This document shows, piece by piece, positions 1-9,023 of a DNA stretch of 64,000 nt; position 1 is the stretch's first letter; every line of letters starts with the position of its first letter. Position numbers and translations under genes: made by a program. The notes under the pieces were generated by a model that was given only the letters and a program-made list of their open reading frames with translations, made no database searches and had not been told where the DNA came from. The stretch is from Lachnospiraceae bacterium (GTDB lineage Bacteria > Bacillota > Clostridia > Lachnospirales > Lachnospiraceae). Location of the stretch: contig JALENY010000007.1 of the NCBI GenBank assembly GCA_022767285.1, positions 50,132-114,131 of the forward strand. Reading direction: 5' to 3'.

Positions 1-1974
1 ATGATTCGTGTCGCTTCTCTCAAAGACATGGTTCATGCGGATTACACAAAACCGGATATTGCCGGGATGACACCGAAAGAGCAGCTGAAAGAGATAAATC
101 AGCGCACGCACGAGCTTGTGCAGGTACAGTACAATACTTATAATCGTTCCCTGCTCCCGCTGATGAATAAAAACGGTCTTCACGTGGTAGAGAGTCATGA
201 AGATCTTACAAAAGAGCAGATAGAATATCTGGATGCGTATTTTGAAGAAAATATTTATCCGGTTCTGACGCCTATGGCCATGGACTCATCCAGACCGTTT
301 CCTCTGATTCGGAACAAATCGCTGAATATCGGTGCACTGATCAAGAAAAAAGAACAAAAAAAGGGAAAAGAGGAACTGGAATTTGCAACTGTGCAGGTGC
401 CTTCCGTGCTTCCGCGTATTATTCACCTCCCGGAAGGAGAAGATGGCATCAAAAACGTGATTCTTCTGGAAGAAGTTGTGGAATTTTATATTGCAAAGCT
501 GTTCCAGAGCTATGATGTGGTCTGCGCGTACCCGTACCGGATTATGCGAAATGCAGATCTGACCATCGATGAAGATGAGGCGGCAGATCTTTTAAAAGAG
601 ATTCAGAAACAGTTGAAAAAGCGTCAGTGGGGCGAAGTGATCCGTCTGGAAGTGGAAGATAAAATTGACAAGCGCCTTTTAAAAATACTGAAGACCGAAT
701 TTGATATCCGGGATGAGGAAATCTATTATATCAGCGGGCCGTTGGATCTGACTTTCTTGATGAAAATGTATGGTCTGGATGGGTTTGATCATCTGAAAAA
801 TCCGAAACATGTGCCGGCTCCTGTGCCGGAATTTGTTGAAGAACCGGATATTTTTGCAAGAATCCGTCAGGGAGATGTATTTTTACATCATCCGTTCCAG
901 AGTTTTGATCCTGTGGTCGACTTTATTCGTCAGGCCTCCAGAGATCCGAAGGTTCTGGCTATCAAGCAGACGCTTTATCGTGTCAGCGGAAATTCGCCCA
1001 TTATCGCAGCTCTTGCCCAGGCTGCGGAAAACGGAAAACAGGTGTCCGTACTGGTGGAACTGAAGGCACGTTTTGATGAGGAAAATAATATTGTCTGGGC
1101 AAAAATGCTGGAAAAAGCCGGATGTCATGTCATATACGGACTTCTGGGCCTGAAGACTCACAGTAAGATTACTTTGGTGGTCCGCTCGGAGGAAGACGGT
1201 ATCCGCCGTTACGTTCACCTTGGAACCGGAAACTACAATGATTCCACTGCGAAACTGTACACCGACTGTGGACTTTTAACCTGCGATGCAAAAATCGGCG
1301 CGGATGCCACTGCAGTATTCAATATGTTATCCGGTTATTCCGAACCGGACAGCTGGAACAAGCTGATACTGGCACCTCTTTGGATGCGAGATTCTTTCCT
1401 TCATCTGATCGAGATGGAAATCGAGAATGCAAAGCTTGAAAAGCCGGCTTACATTCGTGCAAAAATGAATTCTTTGTGTGACCGGGATATTATTGCGGCA
1501 TTATATGCAGCATCTTCTGCAGGTGTGCAGATTGATCTGCTTGTGCGGGGTATCTGCTGTCTGAAAACCGGAATACCGGGTGTCAGCGAAAATATCCATG
1601 TGCGTTCAATCGTTGGAAATTTCCTGGAACATTCCAGAATTTTTAATTTCTGCAACGGCGGAGATGATGTGATATACATGGGAAGTGCAGACTGGATGCC
1701 CCGAAATCTGGACAAACGTGTGGAAATTGTATTCCCGGTGGAAGATGCGGGAATCAAAAAGGAAATCATGCATATTCTGGACGTATTGTTCCACGATACA
1801 GTCAAAGCCCATCTGCTTATGGCAGACGGTACCTATGAGAAGGTGGACAAACGCGGAAAAGTGTTGATCAGCTCTCAGGATCAGTTTGTTCAGGAAGCGG
1901 CTGAAAAGGCAAAACCAAGAAATTGCGATGAGAATTCAAGAGTATTTATACCGGCTGAACCTCCGGAAGATTAA
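1..1974 (+). CDS. ppk1: Polyphosphate kinase PPK1, 5' end cut by window
   Basis: Makes inorganic polyphosphate from the gamma-phosphate of ATP, reversibly, through a phosphohistidine. The two family histidines are visible at residue 387 (GLKTHSK) and residue 544 (FLEHSRI). Both lie 48 positions before E. coli His435 and His592, so about 48 N-terminal residues are missing upstream of the window and the ATG at base 1 is an internal Met (the IRVASLKD segment lies inside the family's N-terminal domain). The C-terminal phospholipase D-like fold is complete and the stop is normal. A hairpin at 2057-2098 ends the transcript. Function is confident from the family match. Confidence 0.95.
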   Translation: MIRVASLKDMVHADYTKPDIAGMTPKEQLKEINQRTHELVQVQYNTYNRSLLPLMNKNGLHVVESHEDLTKEQIEYLDAYFEENIYPVLTPMAMDSSRPFPLIRNKSLNIGALIKKKEQKKGKEELEFATVQVPSVLPRIIHLPEGEDGIKNVILLEEVVEFYIAKLFQSYDVVCAYPYRIMRNADLTIDEDEAADLLKEIQKQLKKRQWGEVIRLEVEDKIDKRLLKILKTEFDIRDEEIYYISGPLDLTFLMKMYGLDGFDHLKNPKHVPAPVPEFVEEPDIFARIRQGDVFLHHPFQSFDPVVDFIRQASRDPKVLAIKQTLYRVSGNSPIIAALAQAAENGKQVSVLVELKARFDEENNIVWAKMLEKAGCHVIYGLLGLKTHSKITLVVRSEEDGIRRYVHLGTGNYNDSTAKLYTDCGLLTCDAKIGADATAVFNMLSGYSEPDSWNKLILAPLWMRDSFLHLIEMEIENAKLEKPAYIRAKMNSLCDRDIIAALYAASSAGVQIDLLVRGICCLKTGIPGVSENIHVRSIVGNFLEHSRIFNFCNGGDDVIYMGSADWMPRNLDKRVEIVFPVEDAGIKKEIMHILDVLFHDTVKAHLLMADGTYEKVDKRGKVLISSQDQFVQEAAEKAKPRNCDENSRVFIPAEPPED

Positions 1975-2056
1975 ACAATTTTCATCCGGAAGGATTGAAG
2001 TTCTTTTATGATAAAGGCTGTGTCAGCAGACATGTCTGGCTTTTTATAAGAGCAAA

Positions 2057-2098
2057 AAAAACGGATGAGGAGCAATTAAAATGTTTCTCATCCGTTTT
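2057..2098. terminator. Bidirectional terminator between ppk1 and aldo/keto reductase
   Basis: A perfect stem, AAACGGATGAG paired with CTCATCCGTTTT, surrounds a loop of about 17 bases. It has an A-run on the left and a T-run on the right, so it can stop transcription from both sides. It lies between two convergent genes. Confidence 0.85.
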
Positions 2099-2145
2099 AA
2101 TAACTTTTCTTTTATACGATAGAGCTTTGAGAATTACCGACCACA

Positions 2146-3114
2146 TTATTTGGTCATCGCATCATAATCTTCTTTTGAGAATGTGAGATCGAATGTGTGA
2201 GCTGCATCTCGCAGATTTTCTATGTTTCTTGGTCCGTACAGCGGAATGCAGGTGAAATCCTGAACAGCAAAAAATCCAAGGACTGCCTGAGTAACAGTGC
2301 AGCCGTATTTTTCTGTCAATTTCGGAAGGTTACGAGCGATCCGGATATTTCCCTCTGTATAATAAGCAGTATTCTTTACCGATTCTTCTCCCTGTTCCAG
2401 AAATTTATGGAAAAATCCTTCACAGATGCCCATATATGGCATTACCGTATTCGAAGCAGTTTCTCTGTGATATGTCTGCATATCAGGGTCCAGATAAACG
2501 AGAGTATCATCCTCCAGTGGATTCATATTTGCATAGCCCAGATTATACAGAACCTGATTTGCAACAAAACCATGATACCCCATCTTTCGACAATAGGCTT
2601 CGGCTTCTTTCATGCGGTGCAGAGACCAGTTGGAACAGCCATAGTAGCGTATCTTACCCATTTTTACGAAGGACTCCATGGTTTCGATCAGTTCCTCCAC
2701 CGGGATTGAAGGGTCATCGCGATGATAAAAATACAGATCAATGTAATCAGTCCTGAGCGTCCGAAGGGACTGATCCAGGTCATAAATCATATGTTCGCGG
2801 CCGACACGGTTTTTGTGGAGATTCACAGGGCGATGTACCATATCCGGATGACCGCCTTTTGTGATCAGGACTACTTCATGGCGTCTGCCTCTCTCTGAGA
2901 ACCAGTCTCCCAGAACACGCTCGCTGCGTCCGATTTCCGGACCGACCCAGTCAGAATAGACTCTTGCAGTATCAAAAAGATTGCCGCCCAGATCACAAAA
3001 TGCGTCAAAAAGGTTATACACTTCTTCCCCATCCCATTTTAATCCGGCATTCACGCATCCCAGTCCCATAGGTGAGACATAAAGATCCGTGCCGGTCAGA
3101 ATTTTTTTATTCAT
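2146..3114 (-). CDS. Aldo/keto reductase
   Basis: A 322-residue NAD(P)H-dependent oxidoreductase of the aldo/keto reductase superfamily, cytosolic, TIM-barrel type. The catalytic tetrad is visible: Asp48 and Tyr53 in FDTARVYSDW, Lys86 in LITKGGH and His131 in YFYHRDD. The sequence is closest in style to the large YghZ/Tas-like group that acts on small aldehydes and sugars, but the substrate cannot be read from sequence. The start is supported by AGGAGG seven bases upstream of the ATG. It appears monocistronic and convergent with ppk1. Confidence 0.85.
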   Translation of the reverse strand: MNKKILTGTDLYVSPMGLGCVNAGLKWDGEEVYNLFDAFCDLGGNLFDTARVYSDWVGPEIGRSERVLGDWFSERGRRHEVVLITKGGHPDMVHRPVNLHKNRVGREHMIYDLDQSLRTLRTDYIDLYFYHRDDPSIPVEELIETMESFVKMGKIRYYGCSNWSLHRMKEAEAYCRKMGYHGFVANQVLYNLGYANMNPLEDDTLVYLDPDMQTYHRETASNTVMPYMGICEGFFHKFLEQGEESVKNTAYYTEGNIRIARNLPKLTEKYGCTVTQAVLGFFAVQDFTCIPLYGPRNIENLRDAAHTFDLTFSKEDYDAMTK

Positions 3115-3300
3115 AAGTATCCTCCTTCTTCCTGTGTTCTATTGTACCACAAAACCTTGAACATTGCCTATAAAACATTTCATTTTCCGAAAAATGGTTG
3201 TTTTACGCAAAAAAAGCCGGCGTGTTTCAAAAAAAATATCTGTTAAACTGTCATTTCATGTGTGAAAATTTTCTGCTTTTTTGCAAAACTATCGTTTCCC

Positions 3301-3329
3301 TTGACAAATAAAGGAGTTTCAAGGATAAT
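3301..3329 (+). promoter_or_regulatory. Sigma-A promoter of putP
   Basis: A consensus -35 box TTGACA (3301-3306) is followed by a 17-base spacer and a -10 box GATAAT (3324-3329), placing the start about 25 bases before the putP ribosome binding site. The rest of the 3115-3300 gap is AT-rich and shows no gene. Confidence 0.7.
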
Positions 3330-3361
3330 AAGATAATATTGTTAATATGAGGAGGATTATT

Positions 3362-4912
3362 ATGAACAGTAGTGATATTATTGCCATTCTTGTGGCTTTC
3401 GTATGCTATCTGGCAATGATGATTGTAATCGGCGGTATCTACATGAAAAAGACCAATAATACGGAAGATTACTTCCTGGGCGGTCGAGGATTGAGCGGAT
3501 GGGTTGCGGCGCTCTCTGCGCAGGCTTCGGATATGAGCGGATGGCTGCTTATGGGTCTGCCGGGTGCGGTATATGCATTGGGAACCGGCGAGGCATGGAT
3601 CGCCATCGGTCTGTTTATTGGAACGGTATTTAACTGGGTTGTTATTTCCGGCAGATTGAGAAGATACACCATTCGTGCGAACAATTCACTGACACTTCCG
3701 GAGTATTTTGTCAATCGTTTTCATGATGAGAAAAAAGTTCTGCTCCTTGTTTCATCCATTGTGATCGCAATCTTTTTCCTGGTTTACACAGCGTCAGCAC
3801 TGGCTGCCGGCGGAAAACTGTTTAATTCTGTCTTTGGTGTGGACTATCGGATTGCGCTGGCCATAGGAGCAGTGGTCATTCTGGCCTATACATTTATGGG
3901 TGGTTTTATGGCTGTCTGCGTAACAGATTTCATTCAGGGCATGCTGATGCTCTGTGGACTTCTGATCGTGCCGATCGTTGCTTACTTTATGATGGGCGGT
4001 GAAAACGTTCTTCCGCTGATCGAGCAGAGCGGCGTTGCCGGCGGCGCTGATTCCTATATGAATATTATGCATGACGGCGGTCAGCCGTTAAGTTTTGTGA
4101 GCATTCTGTCTCAGCTGGCATGGGGTCTCGGATACTGCGGCATGCCCCATATCCTTGTGCGCTTCATGGCAGTAAAGGATGAAAAAGAACTGAAAAAATC
4201 CAGAGTAATTGCAATTGTATGGGTATTGATTTCCCTCGGCATGGCAGTCATAATCGGTATACTCGGCAGAGCTTATCTGTTCCCGACTATTTTGGGCACC
4301 GAAGGAGCTACCAGCACGGAAAACGTATTTATTGTCATGATCACAAAAGTATTCACTGAACATACACATCTGGCGTTCATCGGCGGACTTTTCCTCTGCG
4401 GTATTCTTGCTGCCATCATGTCCACTGCGGACTCTCAGCTTCTGGTAACTGCATCGGCTGTTTCCAAGGATATTTATAAGGGTGTTGCAAAGAAGGATGC
4501 CAGCGATGCAAAAGTACTCCGGATCAGCAGACTTACGGTTATCGTAGTTGCTGTACTGGCATTTCTGATTGCCTGGGATCCAAACAGCAGCATTATGGGT
4601 CTTGTGTCCAACGCCTGGGCAGGTTTAGGCTCAGCGTTCGGTCCCATCGTCCTGATGTCTCTGTTCTGGAAACGGACAAACTTTGCCGGAGCATTGGCCG
4701 GTATTATTTCCGGTGGTCTTACAGTAATCATCTGGGATTACATTCCATTCGTGGGTGGACAGACTCTGGGCTCTGCAACCGGAATTTATTCTCTTCTGGT
4801 TGGCTTTATTATAAGTATTTTACTGATTGTGATTGTAAGTCTTTGTACAAAAGCTCCGTCATCTGAGATGCTGAAAGAATTTGATGACGTGAAAAACGGA
4901 AATGTGGGCTGA
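3362..4912 (+). CDS. putP: Sodium/proline symporter PutP
   Basis: A 516-residue membrane carrier of the sodium:solute symporter (SSS) family that imports proline with Na+. The sequence has about 12-13 hydrophobic helices, with TEDYFLGGRGLSGW after helix 1 and the family-typical segment GILAAIMSTADSQLLVTASA near helix 8, which includes Ser residues known to be needed for Na+ binding. An in-frame ATG at 3347 exists, but the AGGAGG box (3349-3354) lies just after it and points to ATG 3362. The next gene is proC, so both concern proline, though a hairpin lies between them. Proline specificity is inferred from family resemblance. Confidence 0.9.
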   Translation: MNSSDIIAILVAFVCYLAMMIVIGGIYMKKTNNTEDYFLGGRGLSGWVAALSAQASDMSGWLLMGLPGAVYALGTGEAWIAIGLFIGTVFNWVVISGRLRRYTIRANNSLTLPEYFVNRFHDEKKVLLLVSSIVIAIFFLVYTASALAAGGKLFNSVFGVDYRIALAIGAVVILAYTFMGGFMAVCVTDFIQGMLMLCGLLIVPIVAYFMMGGENVLPLIEQSGVAGGADSYMNIMHDGGQPLSFVSILSQLAWGLGYCGMPHILVRFMAVKDEKELKKSRVIAIVWVLISLGMAVIIGILGRAYLFPTILGTEGATSTENVFIVMITKVFTEHTHLAFIGGLFLCGILAAIMSTADSQLLVTASAVSKDIYKGVAKKDASDAKVLRISRLTVIVVAVLAFLIAWDPNSSIMGLVSNAWAGLGSAFGPIVLMSLFWKRTNFAGALAGIISGGLTVIIWDYIPFVGGQTLGSATGIYSLLVGFIISILLIVIVSLCTKAPSSEMLKEFDDVKNGNVG

Positions 4913-4933
4913 TCAATATTATGTATTACATAG

Positions 4934-4965
4934 CAGGCAAAATCGGTGTATACCGGTTTTGCCTG
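4934..4965 (+). terminator. Hairpin after putP
   Basis: CAGGCAAAATCGGT pairs with ACCGGTTTTGCCTG around a GTAT loop (14 pairs, one G-U). The U-tract after it is poor, so termination may be partial and proC may receive read-through. Confidence 0.6.
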
Positions 4966-5019
4966 TAATAGCAGAAACAACAAATGTATTATGACATGCT
5001 AGCGTAAGGAGACGGTATT

Positions 5020-5814
5020 ATGAAAATCGGGTTTATCGGATGTGGAAATATGGCTTCTGCCATCATTGGTGGAATTTTGAAGAATCGGATTGCGGAAAAA
5101 GAAGATATCCTTGCTTCGGATGCATATGCATCGAGTTTGGAAAAAGCCAGAAAGAATCTTGGTATTGAAGTGACATCGGACAACAGGGTAACAGCAGCAA
5201 AATCAGATGTTTTGTTTCTGTCCGTCAAGCCGCAGTATTATGAGACAGTAATTGCGGAAATAAAAGATTTGATTACGGAAAAGCAGATTATTGTGACGAT
5301 CGCACCCGGAAAAACTCTGGCATGGCTTGGAGAAAAATTTGAAAAGCCGGTTAAAATTGTTCGTTGTATGCCAAACACGCCGGCGATGGTCGGTGCCGGT
5401 ATGACGGCAGCAACACCAAATGAACAGGTGACAGAAGAAGAACGGAAGACCGTATGTAGTATCTTAAATGCTTTTGGCAAAACAGAAGTTATTGGCGAGC
5501 ATCTGATGGATGCGGTAGTGTCTGTAAGCGGCAGTTCTCCGGCTTATGTGTACATGATGATTGAAGCTATGGCAGATGCTGCCGTTGCGGACGGTATGCC
5601 GAGACCGCAGGCTTATCAGTTTGCCGCTCAGGCAGTCATGGGAAGTGCAAAGATGGTTCTTGAGACGGGAAAACATCCGGGTGAACTGAAAGATATGGTC
5701 TGTTCCCCTGCCGGAACTACCATTGAAGCGGTGCGCGTGTTGGAAGAAAAGGGGTTCCGCTCAAGCATCATGGAAGCTATGAAAGCCTGTACCGCGAAGG
5801 CGAAGGGTATGTAG
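5020..5814 (+). CDS. proC: Pyrroline-5-carboxylate reductase ProC
   Basis: The last step of proline biosynthesis: reduces 1-pyrroline-5-carboxylate to L-proline with NAD(P)H in the cytosol. The 264 residues match the family length. An N-terminal Rossmann motif (GFIGCGNMASAIIGGI) starts at residue 4, and the C-terminal dimer domain carries the family signature around VSGSSPAYVYMMIEAMADA. An AAGGAG box precedes the ATG by eight bases. It lies directly downstream of putP. Confidence 0.95.
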   Translation: MKIGFIGCGNMASAIIGGILKNRIAEKEDILASDAYASSLEKARKNLGIEVTSDNRVTAAKSDVLFLSVKPQYYETVIAEIKDLITEKQIIVTIAPGKTLAWLGEKFEKPVKIVRCMPNTPAMVGAGMTAATPNEQVTEEERKTVCSILNAFGKTEVIGEHLMDAVVSVSGSSPAYVYMMIEAMADAAVADGMPRPQAYQFAAQAVMGSAKMVLETGKHPGELKDMVCSPAGTTIEAVRVLEEKGFRSSIMEAMKACTAKAKGM

Positions 5815-5938
5815 AGGATCGCAGGATTCTATTTACAGCATTGATACAAGTTAGGCTAAAATCTGCGGATCAGGAAATTTCCGAAATACGAATTTGCGAG
5901 AAAGATTTTCAAGAAAGTTTTTGCCTAAGAAAACAGTC

Positions 5939-5967
5939 TTGACAAACTACACGATAAATGATAAATT
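5939..5967 (+). promoter_or_regulatory. Sigma-A promoter of the mntP leader
   Basis: TTGACA (5939-5944), a 17-base spacer and TAAATT (5962-5967). The predicted start near 5974 coincides with the first base of the riboswitch. Confidence 0.75.
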
Positions 5968-5974
5968 ATTTTCA

Positions 5975-6060
5975 ATAAGGGAGTAGTCAGCGCAGCGCGT
6001 GACGAAGTCAACACACTGGATATTCAGGAATCCTGGCTTTGTATTAAATGACGAGACTTA
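5975..6060 (+). promoter_or_regulatory. yybP-ykoY manganese riboswitch
   Basis: The segment contains the conserved blocks of the yybP-ykoY family in order: the AAGGGAGTAG-type 5' block, a GC-rich stem around GCGCAGCGCG, a central CCTGG/CTTTG block, and the closing TGACGAGAC block. This class binds Mn2+ and turns on Mn exporters. Its 3' strand overlaps the left arm of the terminator at 6052-6094, the expected layout for a transcriptional ON switch. The downstream gene is mntP, which fits. Confidence 0.85.
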
Positions 6061-6094
6061 TCTGTCGTAAGATGGATAAGTCCCGTTTTTTTTG
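6052..6094 (+). terminator. Riboswitch expression-platform terminator
   Basis: The stem CGAGACTTATC with GATAAGTCCCG is followed by eight T residues. The left arm is shared with the final conserved strand of the riboswitch, so metal binding should prevent the hairpin and allow mntP transcription. Confidence 0.85.
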
Positions 6095-6114
6095 TTTTAT
6101 AGGAGTGGTGTTCT

Positions 6115-6195
6115 ATGAAGCAGATAATGCTTCGCCTGGATTGCTTTGCAGCGGAAGGGAAAGATATCCCCAAAAAGACTTGTCGTGGGCGGTGA
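6115..6195 (+). CDS. Possible 26-residue leader peptide upstream of mntP
   Basis: A short ORF begins just after the riboswitch terminator, with a good AGGAG box nine bases before its ATG. It is basic, contains two Cys residues (in LDCFAAEG and KTCRGR) and ends 99 bases before mntP. It would be translated only when the riboswitch permits read-through. I recognise no family. It could be a regulatory leader peptide, a small protein or chance. Confidence 0.35.
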   Translation: MKQIMLRLDCFAAEGKDIPKKTCRGR

Positions 6196-6294
6196 GTCCT
6201 GCAAGCTTCCTTTCGCATCGTAAGAGAAAATCTTATAAGTCCTCTGGCAGGTTGGATGAGGCAAGACATGTAATATACATAAGGAGAATGAAAA

Positions 6295-6867
6295 ATGGGT
6301 TTATGGGAATTATTTGTGATCGCAGTTGGTTTGTCAATGGATGCTTTTGCTGTATCAATATGCAAAGGACTTTCTGTAGGTAAGATAAAAATAAAACATC
6401 TGCTGACAGCTGGTATCTATTTTGGCGGCTTTCAGGCGCTTATGCCTACCATCGGATATTTGCTCGGTACCAGATTTCAGCATCTGATTACCAGCGTGGA
6501 TCATTGGATCGCATTTGTGTTATTAGTAATTATCGGTGCCAATATGATAAAAGAATCCCGGGAATCCTGCGACTGCAGAGAAATGGATGCTGATTTTGGA
6601 TTTAAGGTGATGATTCCTCTGGCCGTTGCAACAAGTATTGATGCTCTTGCAGTAGGTGTGACATTTGCATTTCTCCAGGTGCAGATTGTGTCGGCTGTTC
6701 TGTTTATCGGTACCATAACTTTTCTGCTTTCTGCTGCAGGAGTAAAGATCGGTAATGTATTTGGTCTGAAATATAAGTCAAAGTCAGAATTATTTGGCGG
6801 TGTGGTGCTGATTCTGATGGGAACAAAAATTCTTCTGGAGCATCTGGGTGTTTTCGCTGCTTTTTAA
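6295..6867 (+). CDS. mntP: Manganese efflux pump MntP
   Basis: A 190-residue inner-membrane Mn2+ exporter. It has six hydrophobic helices arranged as two DUF204-type repeats, each carrying a membrane Asp in similar motifs: [16 protein letters not shown] in the first and [17 protein letters not shown] in the second. An AAGGAG box lies nine bases before the ATG. The upstream Mn2+ riboswitch independently supports the metal assignment. Expression should rise with intracellular manganese. Confidence 0.93.
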   Translation: MGLWELFVIAVGLSMDAFAVSICKGLSVGKIKIKHLLTAGIYFGGFQALMPTIGYLLGTRFQHLITSVDHWIAFVLLVIIGANMIKESRESCDCREMDADFGFKVMIPLAVATSIDALAVGVTFAFLQVQIVSAVLFIGTITFLLSAAGVKIGNVFGLKYKSKSELFGGVVLILMGTKILLEHLGVFAAF

Positions 6868-6886
6868 TCTGTTCTTGATATACAAA

Positions 6887-6919
6887 ATCGGAGCAAAGAC
6901 ATTTCAGCTTTGCTCCGAT
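6887..6919. terminator. Terminator between mntP and PAP2 gene
   Basis: ATCGGAGCAAAG pairs perfectly with CTTTGCTCCGAT. Read on the minus strand it is followed by TTTTG, so it mainly ends the leftward PAP2 gene. It may also serve mntP. Confidence 0.75.
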
Positions 6920-6926
6920 ATTGAAA

Positions 6927-7469
6927 TCAATATACACGGGTTTGTTTCCATGTGAGATATATATGATATACGATCATGCTTCCGATCATAGCTGAAAGAA
7001 AACCTCCGATCACATCAGTTGGGTAATGTACCCCCACATAGAGCCGGGACAGCGCAATCAGCACGGCAAGAATCACAGCCGGAATACCCAGCTTTTTTGG
7101 CAGCATTCGATAATAAATCAGTGCGGCAGCGAAAGAAACCGTTGTGTGACCCGAAGGAAAGGAACGGTCACTTTCACGGGGAATCATAAGATTTAATTCG
7201 GGGAGCATGCTGTAAGGGCGCGGTCGATCCACCAGAGGCTTCAGGGAAACATTGGTGATGAGGAAACAGAGCAGAATCGAACCCAGTGCGGCAATCCCTG
7301 CCGGCCTTGTCTTTTTAAAACAGATGAGGAGAATGGATACACCGATCCAGAACAGCCCCTTATCTCCGAGTTTTGTAATGTTTATCCAGAACCAGTCCAT
7401 AAAATCCTGTCTGATATATTCTTGAATCCATAATAGAAGGTTACTGTCCAATTCTAATAATAACTCCAT
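6927..7469 (-). CDS. PAP2-family membrane phosphatase
   Basis: A 180-residue integral membrane phosphatase of the PAP2 superfamily. All three catalytic motifs are present: KPLVDRPRP (motif 1), PSGHT (motif 2, His as proton donor) and SRLYVGVHYPTD (motif 3, nucleophilic His). Several hydrophobic helices separate them. Small members of this family often dephosphorylate undecaprenyl pyrophosphate or phosphatidic acid, but the substrate here is an inference. A GAGGT box precedes the ATG and a perfect sigma-A promoter lies about 100 bases upstream. Confidence 0.85.
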   Translation of the reverse strand: MELLLELDSNLLLWIQEYIRQDFMDWFWINITKLGDKGLFWIGVSILLICFKKTRPAGIAALGSILLCFLITNVSLKPLVDRPRPYSMLPELNLMIPRESDRSFPSGHTTVSFAAALIYYRMLPKKLGIPAVILAVLIALSRLYVGVHYPTDVIGGFLSAMIGSMIVYHIYLTWKQTRVY

Positions 7470-7575
7470 AAGTACCTCGTTTTATTTAAAATAAATTTTC
7501 TGTCACAGGCGCATCAAACGAAATATTACTGACCTGATATCCAACGGAATCATGTCATATGCTGCAGTCAAAAAT

Positions 7576-7604
7576 ATTATAACAATTCGAAATAAACCTG
7601 TCAA
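7576..7604 (-). promoter_or_regulatory. Consensus sigma-A promoter of PAP2 gene
   Basis: On the minus strand: TTGACA (7604-7599), exactly 17 bases, TATAAT (7581-7576). Both hexamers are perfect, which implies strong unregulated expression. The 5' leader is about 100 bases. Confidence 0.85.
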
Positions 7605-7667
7605 ATTCAGGTATGATCTACGACAATTGGGACCCTTTTTCGAGATTTGCAAAAACCCCCTTTTTCG

Positions 7668-7696
7668 TTGTATTCATCTTTCATTCATGTTAAAAT
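7668..7696 (+). promoter_or_regulatory. Likely sigma-A promoter of glf
   Basis: TTGTAT (7668-7673), a 17-base spacer and TAAAAT (7691-7696). This gives a 5' leader of about 160 bases before glf. Confidence 0.55.
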
Positions 7697-7864
7697 AATA
7701 TAGTCAGTGTAAGAATTATCGTATGAATAAACAGACTTTGATGCTGATTGTGGTTACTATTTATGCCGTCTGTTATCAGTGACGTAAGGAGATCAATATT
7801 CTTTTGTACATCACTGATATATACTTATTTATGCCGTCAACTTGGCGGAGAAACGGAGATTTAC

Positions 7865-8968
7865 ATGAAAAAATATGATTTTCTGATTGTGGGGGCAGGT
7901 CTCTATGGGGCCGTTTTTGCGCATGAAGCCGAAAAAAGAGGAAAGACCTGCCTTGTGATTGATAAAAGATCGCATATTGCCGGAAATATTTATACGGAGG
8001 ATGTGGATGGAATTGCAGTGCATAAATATGGCGCTCATATTTTCCATACATCCAATAAAAAAGTATGGGAGTATGTTCAGCAGTTTGCAGAATTTAATCA
8101 TTATATTAACAGCCCGATTGCAGTATATAAAGATGAGCTTTACAATCTTCCCTTTAATATGAACACGTTCAGTAAAATGTGGGGCATACGGACTCCGGCT
8201 GAGGCAAAGGAGAAGATACAGGAGCAAATTGCCGAGCTGAATATTTCGGAACCGAAAAATCTGGAAGAGCAGGCTTTGTCGCTGGTTGGCACGGATGTAT
8301 ATAAAAAGCTGGTAAAAGGCTATACGGAAAAGCAGTGGGGAAGAGACTGCAAAGAGCTTCCGGCATTTATTATTCGCAGGCTTCCGCTCAGGTTTGTATA
8401 TGACAACAACTATTTTAATGATCCCTATCAGGGAATTCCAAAGGGCGGCTATACCCGGATGGTGGCCAATATGCTTGGGAATACGGAAGTGCTATTGAAT
8501 ACGGATTACTATGCATTTATAAAAGATTACGAGGGAATTGCTGAAACAACTGTCTTTACGGGTATGATCGATGAGTTTTTTGACTATAAGCTTGGGGTCC
8601 TGGAATATCGGTCCGTGCGTTTTGAAGAAGAAAAGCTGGATATAGATAATTATCAGGGAAATGCAGTGGTGAATTATACGGAGCGTGAAGTGCCCTATAC
8701 AAGAATCATTGAACATAAACATTTTGACTTTGGAAAACAGCCAACTACGGTTATTTCCCGGGAATATCCAAGTGAGTGGAAAAAAGGAGACGAACCTTAT
8801 TATCCAATCAACAATGAGAGAAATAACAGCCTGTATGCCGAGTATAAGGAATTGGCAGAACAGCAGAAAAATGTTATTTTTGGCGGAAGACTTGGCGCTT
8901 ATAAATATTATGATATGGATAAGGTAATCGAAGCTGCTCTTGAGAAAGCAGAAGAGATTCTGAACTGA
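7865..8968 (+). CDS. glf: UDP-galactopyranose mutase
   Basis: A flavoenzyme that converts UDP-galactopyranose to UDP-galactofuranose for cell-surface glycans. The N-terminal FAD-binding motif is FLIVGAGLYGAVFAHEA, followed by the family-typical GNIYTEDVDGI and YGAHIFHT segments. GYTEKQWGR and PKGGYTRM, in the middle of the protein, are also typical. Length from ATG 7865 is 367 residues, the normal family size. The reading frame extends upstream to 7748, but the GGAGA box and the family N-terminus decide for 7865. No other sugar genes lie beside it. Confidence 0.93.
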   Translation: MKKYDFLIVGAGLYGAVFAHEAEKRGKTCLVIDKRSHIAGNIYTEDVDGIAVHKYGAHIFHTSNKKVWEYVQQFAEFNHYINSPIAVYKDELYNLPFNMNTFSKMWGIRTPAEAKEKIQEQIAELNISEPKNLEEQALSLVGTDVYKKLVKGYTEKQWGRDCKELPAFIIRRLPLRFVYDNNYFNDPYQGIPKGGYTRMVANMLGNTEVLLNTDYYAFIKDYEGIAETTVFTGMIDEFFDYKLGVLEYRSVRFEEEKLDIDNYQGNAVVNYTEREVPYTRIIEHKHFDFGKQPTTVISREYPSEWKKGDEPYYPINNERNNSLYAEYKELAEQQKNVIFGGRLGAYKYYDMDKVIEAALEKAEEILN

Positions 8969-9023
8969 TCAATATAAAGTAATCTGTAAATAATGAAATC
9001 TATGAAAACAGGAGGCTGTTAAT

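Larger units (their letters stand above)
5815..6294 (+). other. Gap before mntP: promoter, riboswitch, terminator, small ORF
   Basis: This 480-base gap carries the control region of mntP. The first 120 bases (to about 5938) show no clear structure. A promoter, a manganese riboswitch, an intrinsic terminator and a 26-codon ORF follow; each is listed separately. Confidence 0.7.
7470..7864. other. Divergent intergenic region between PAP2 gene and glf
   Basis: This 395-base gap holds two back-to-back promoters (listed separately), a 13-base direct repeat (TATTTATGCCGTC at 7758-7770 and 7826-7838) and a small hairpin ACCTG/CAGGT near 7596-7612. No gene is supported in it. Confidence 0.6.

Noticed and set aside
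3347..3361. Longer start for PutP at 3347
   Set aside because: The ribosome binding site AGGAGG lies within these codons, so translation must begin at 3362.
7723..7782. A 19-residue hydrophobic ORF upstream of glf
   Set aside because: It has no ribosome binding site and no conserved pattern, so it is probably chance.
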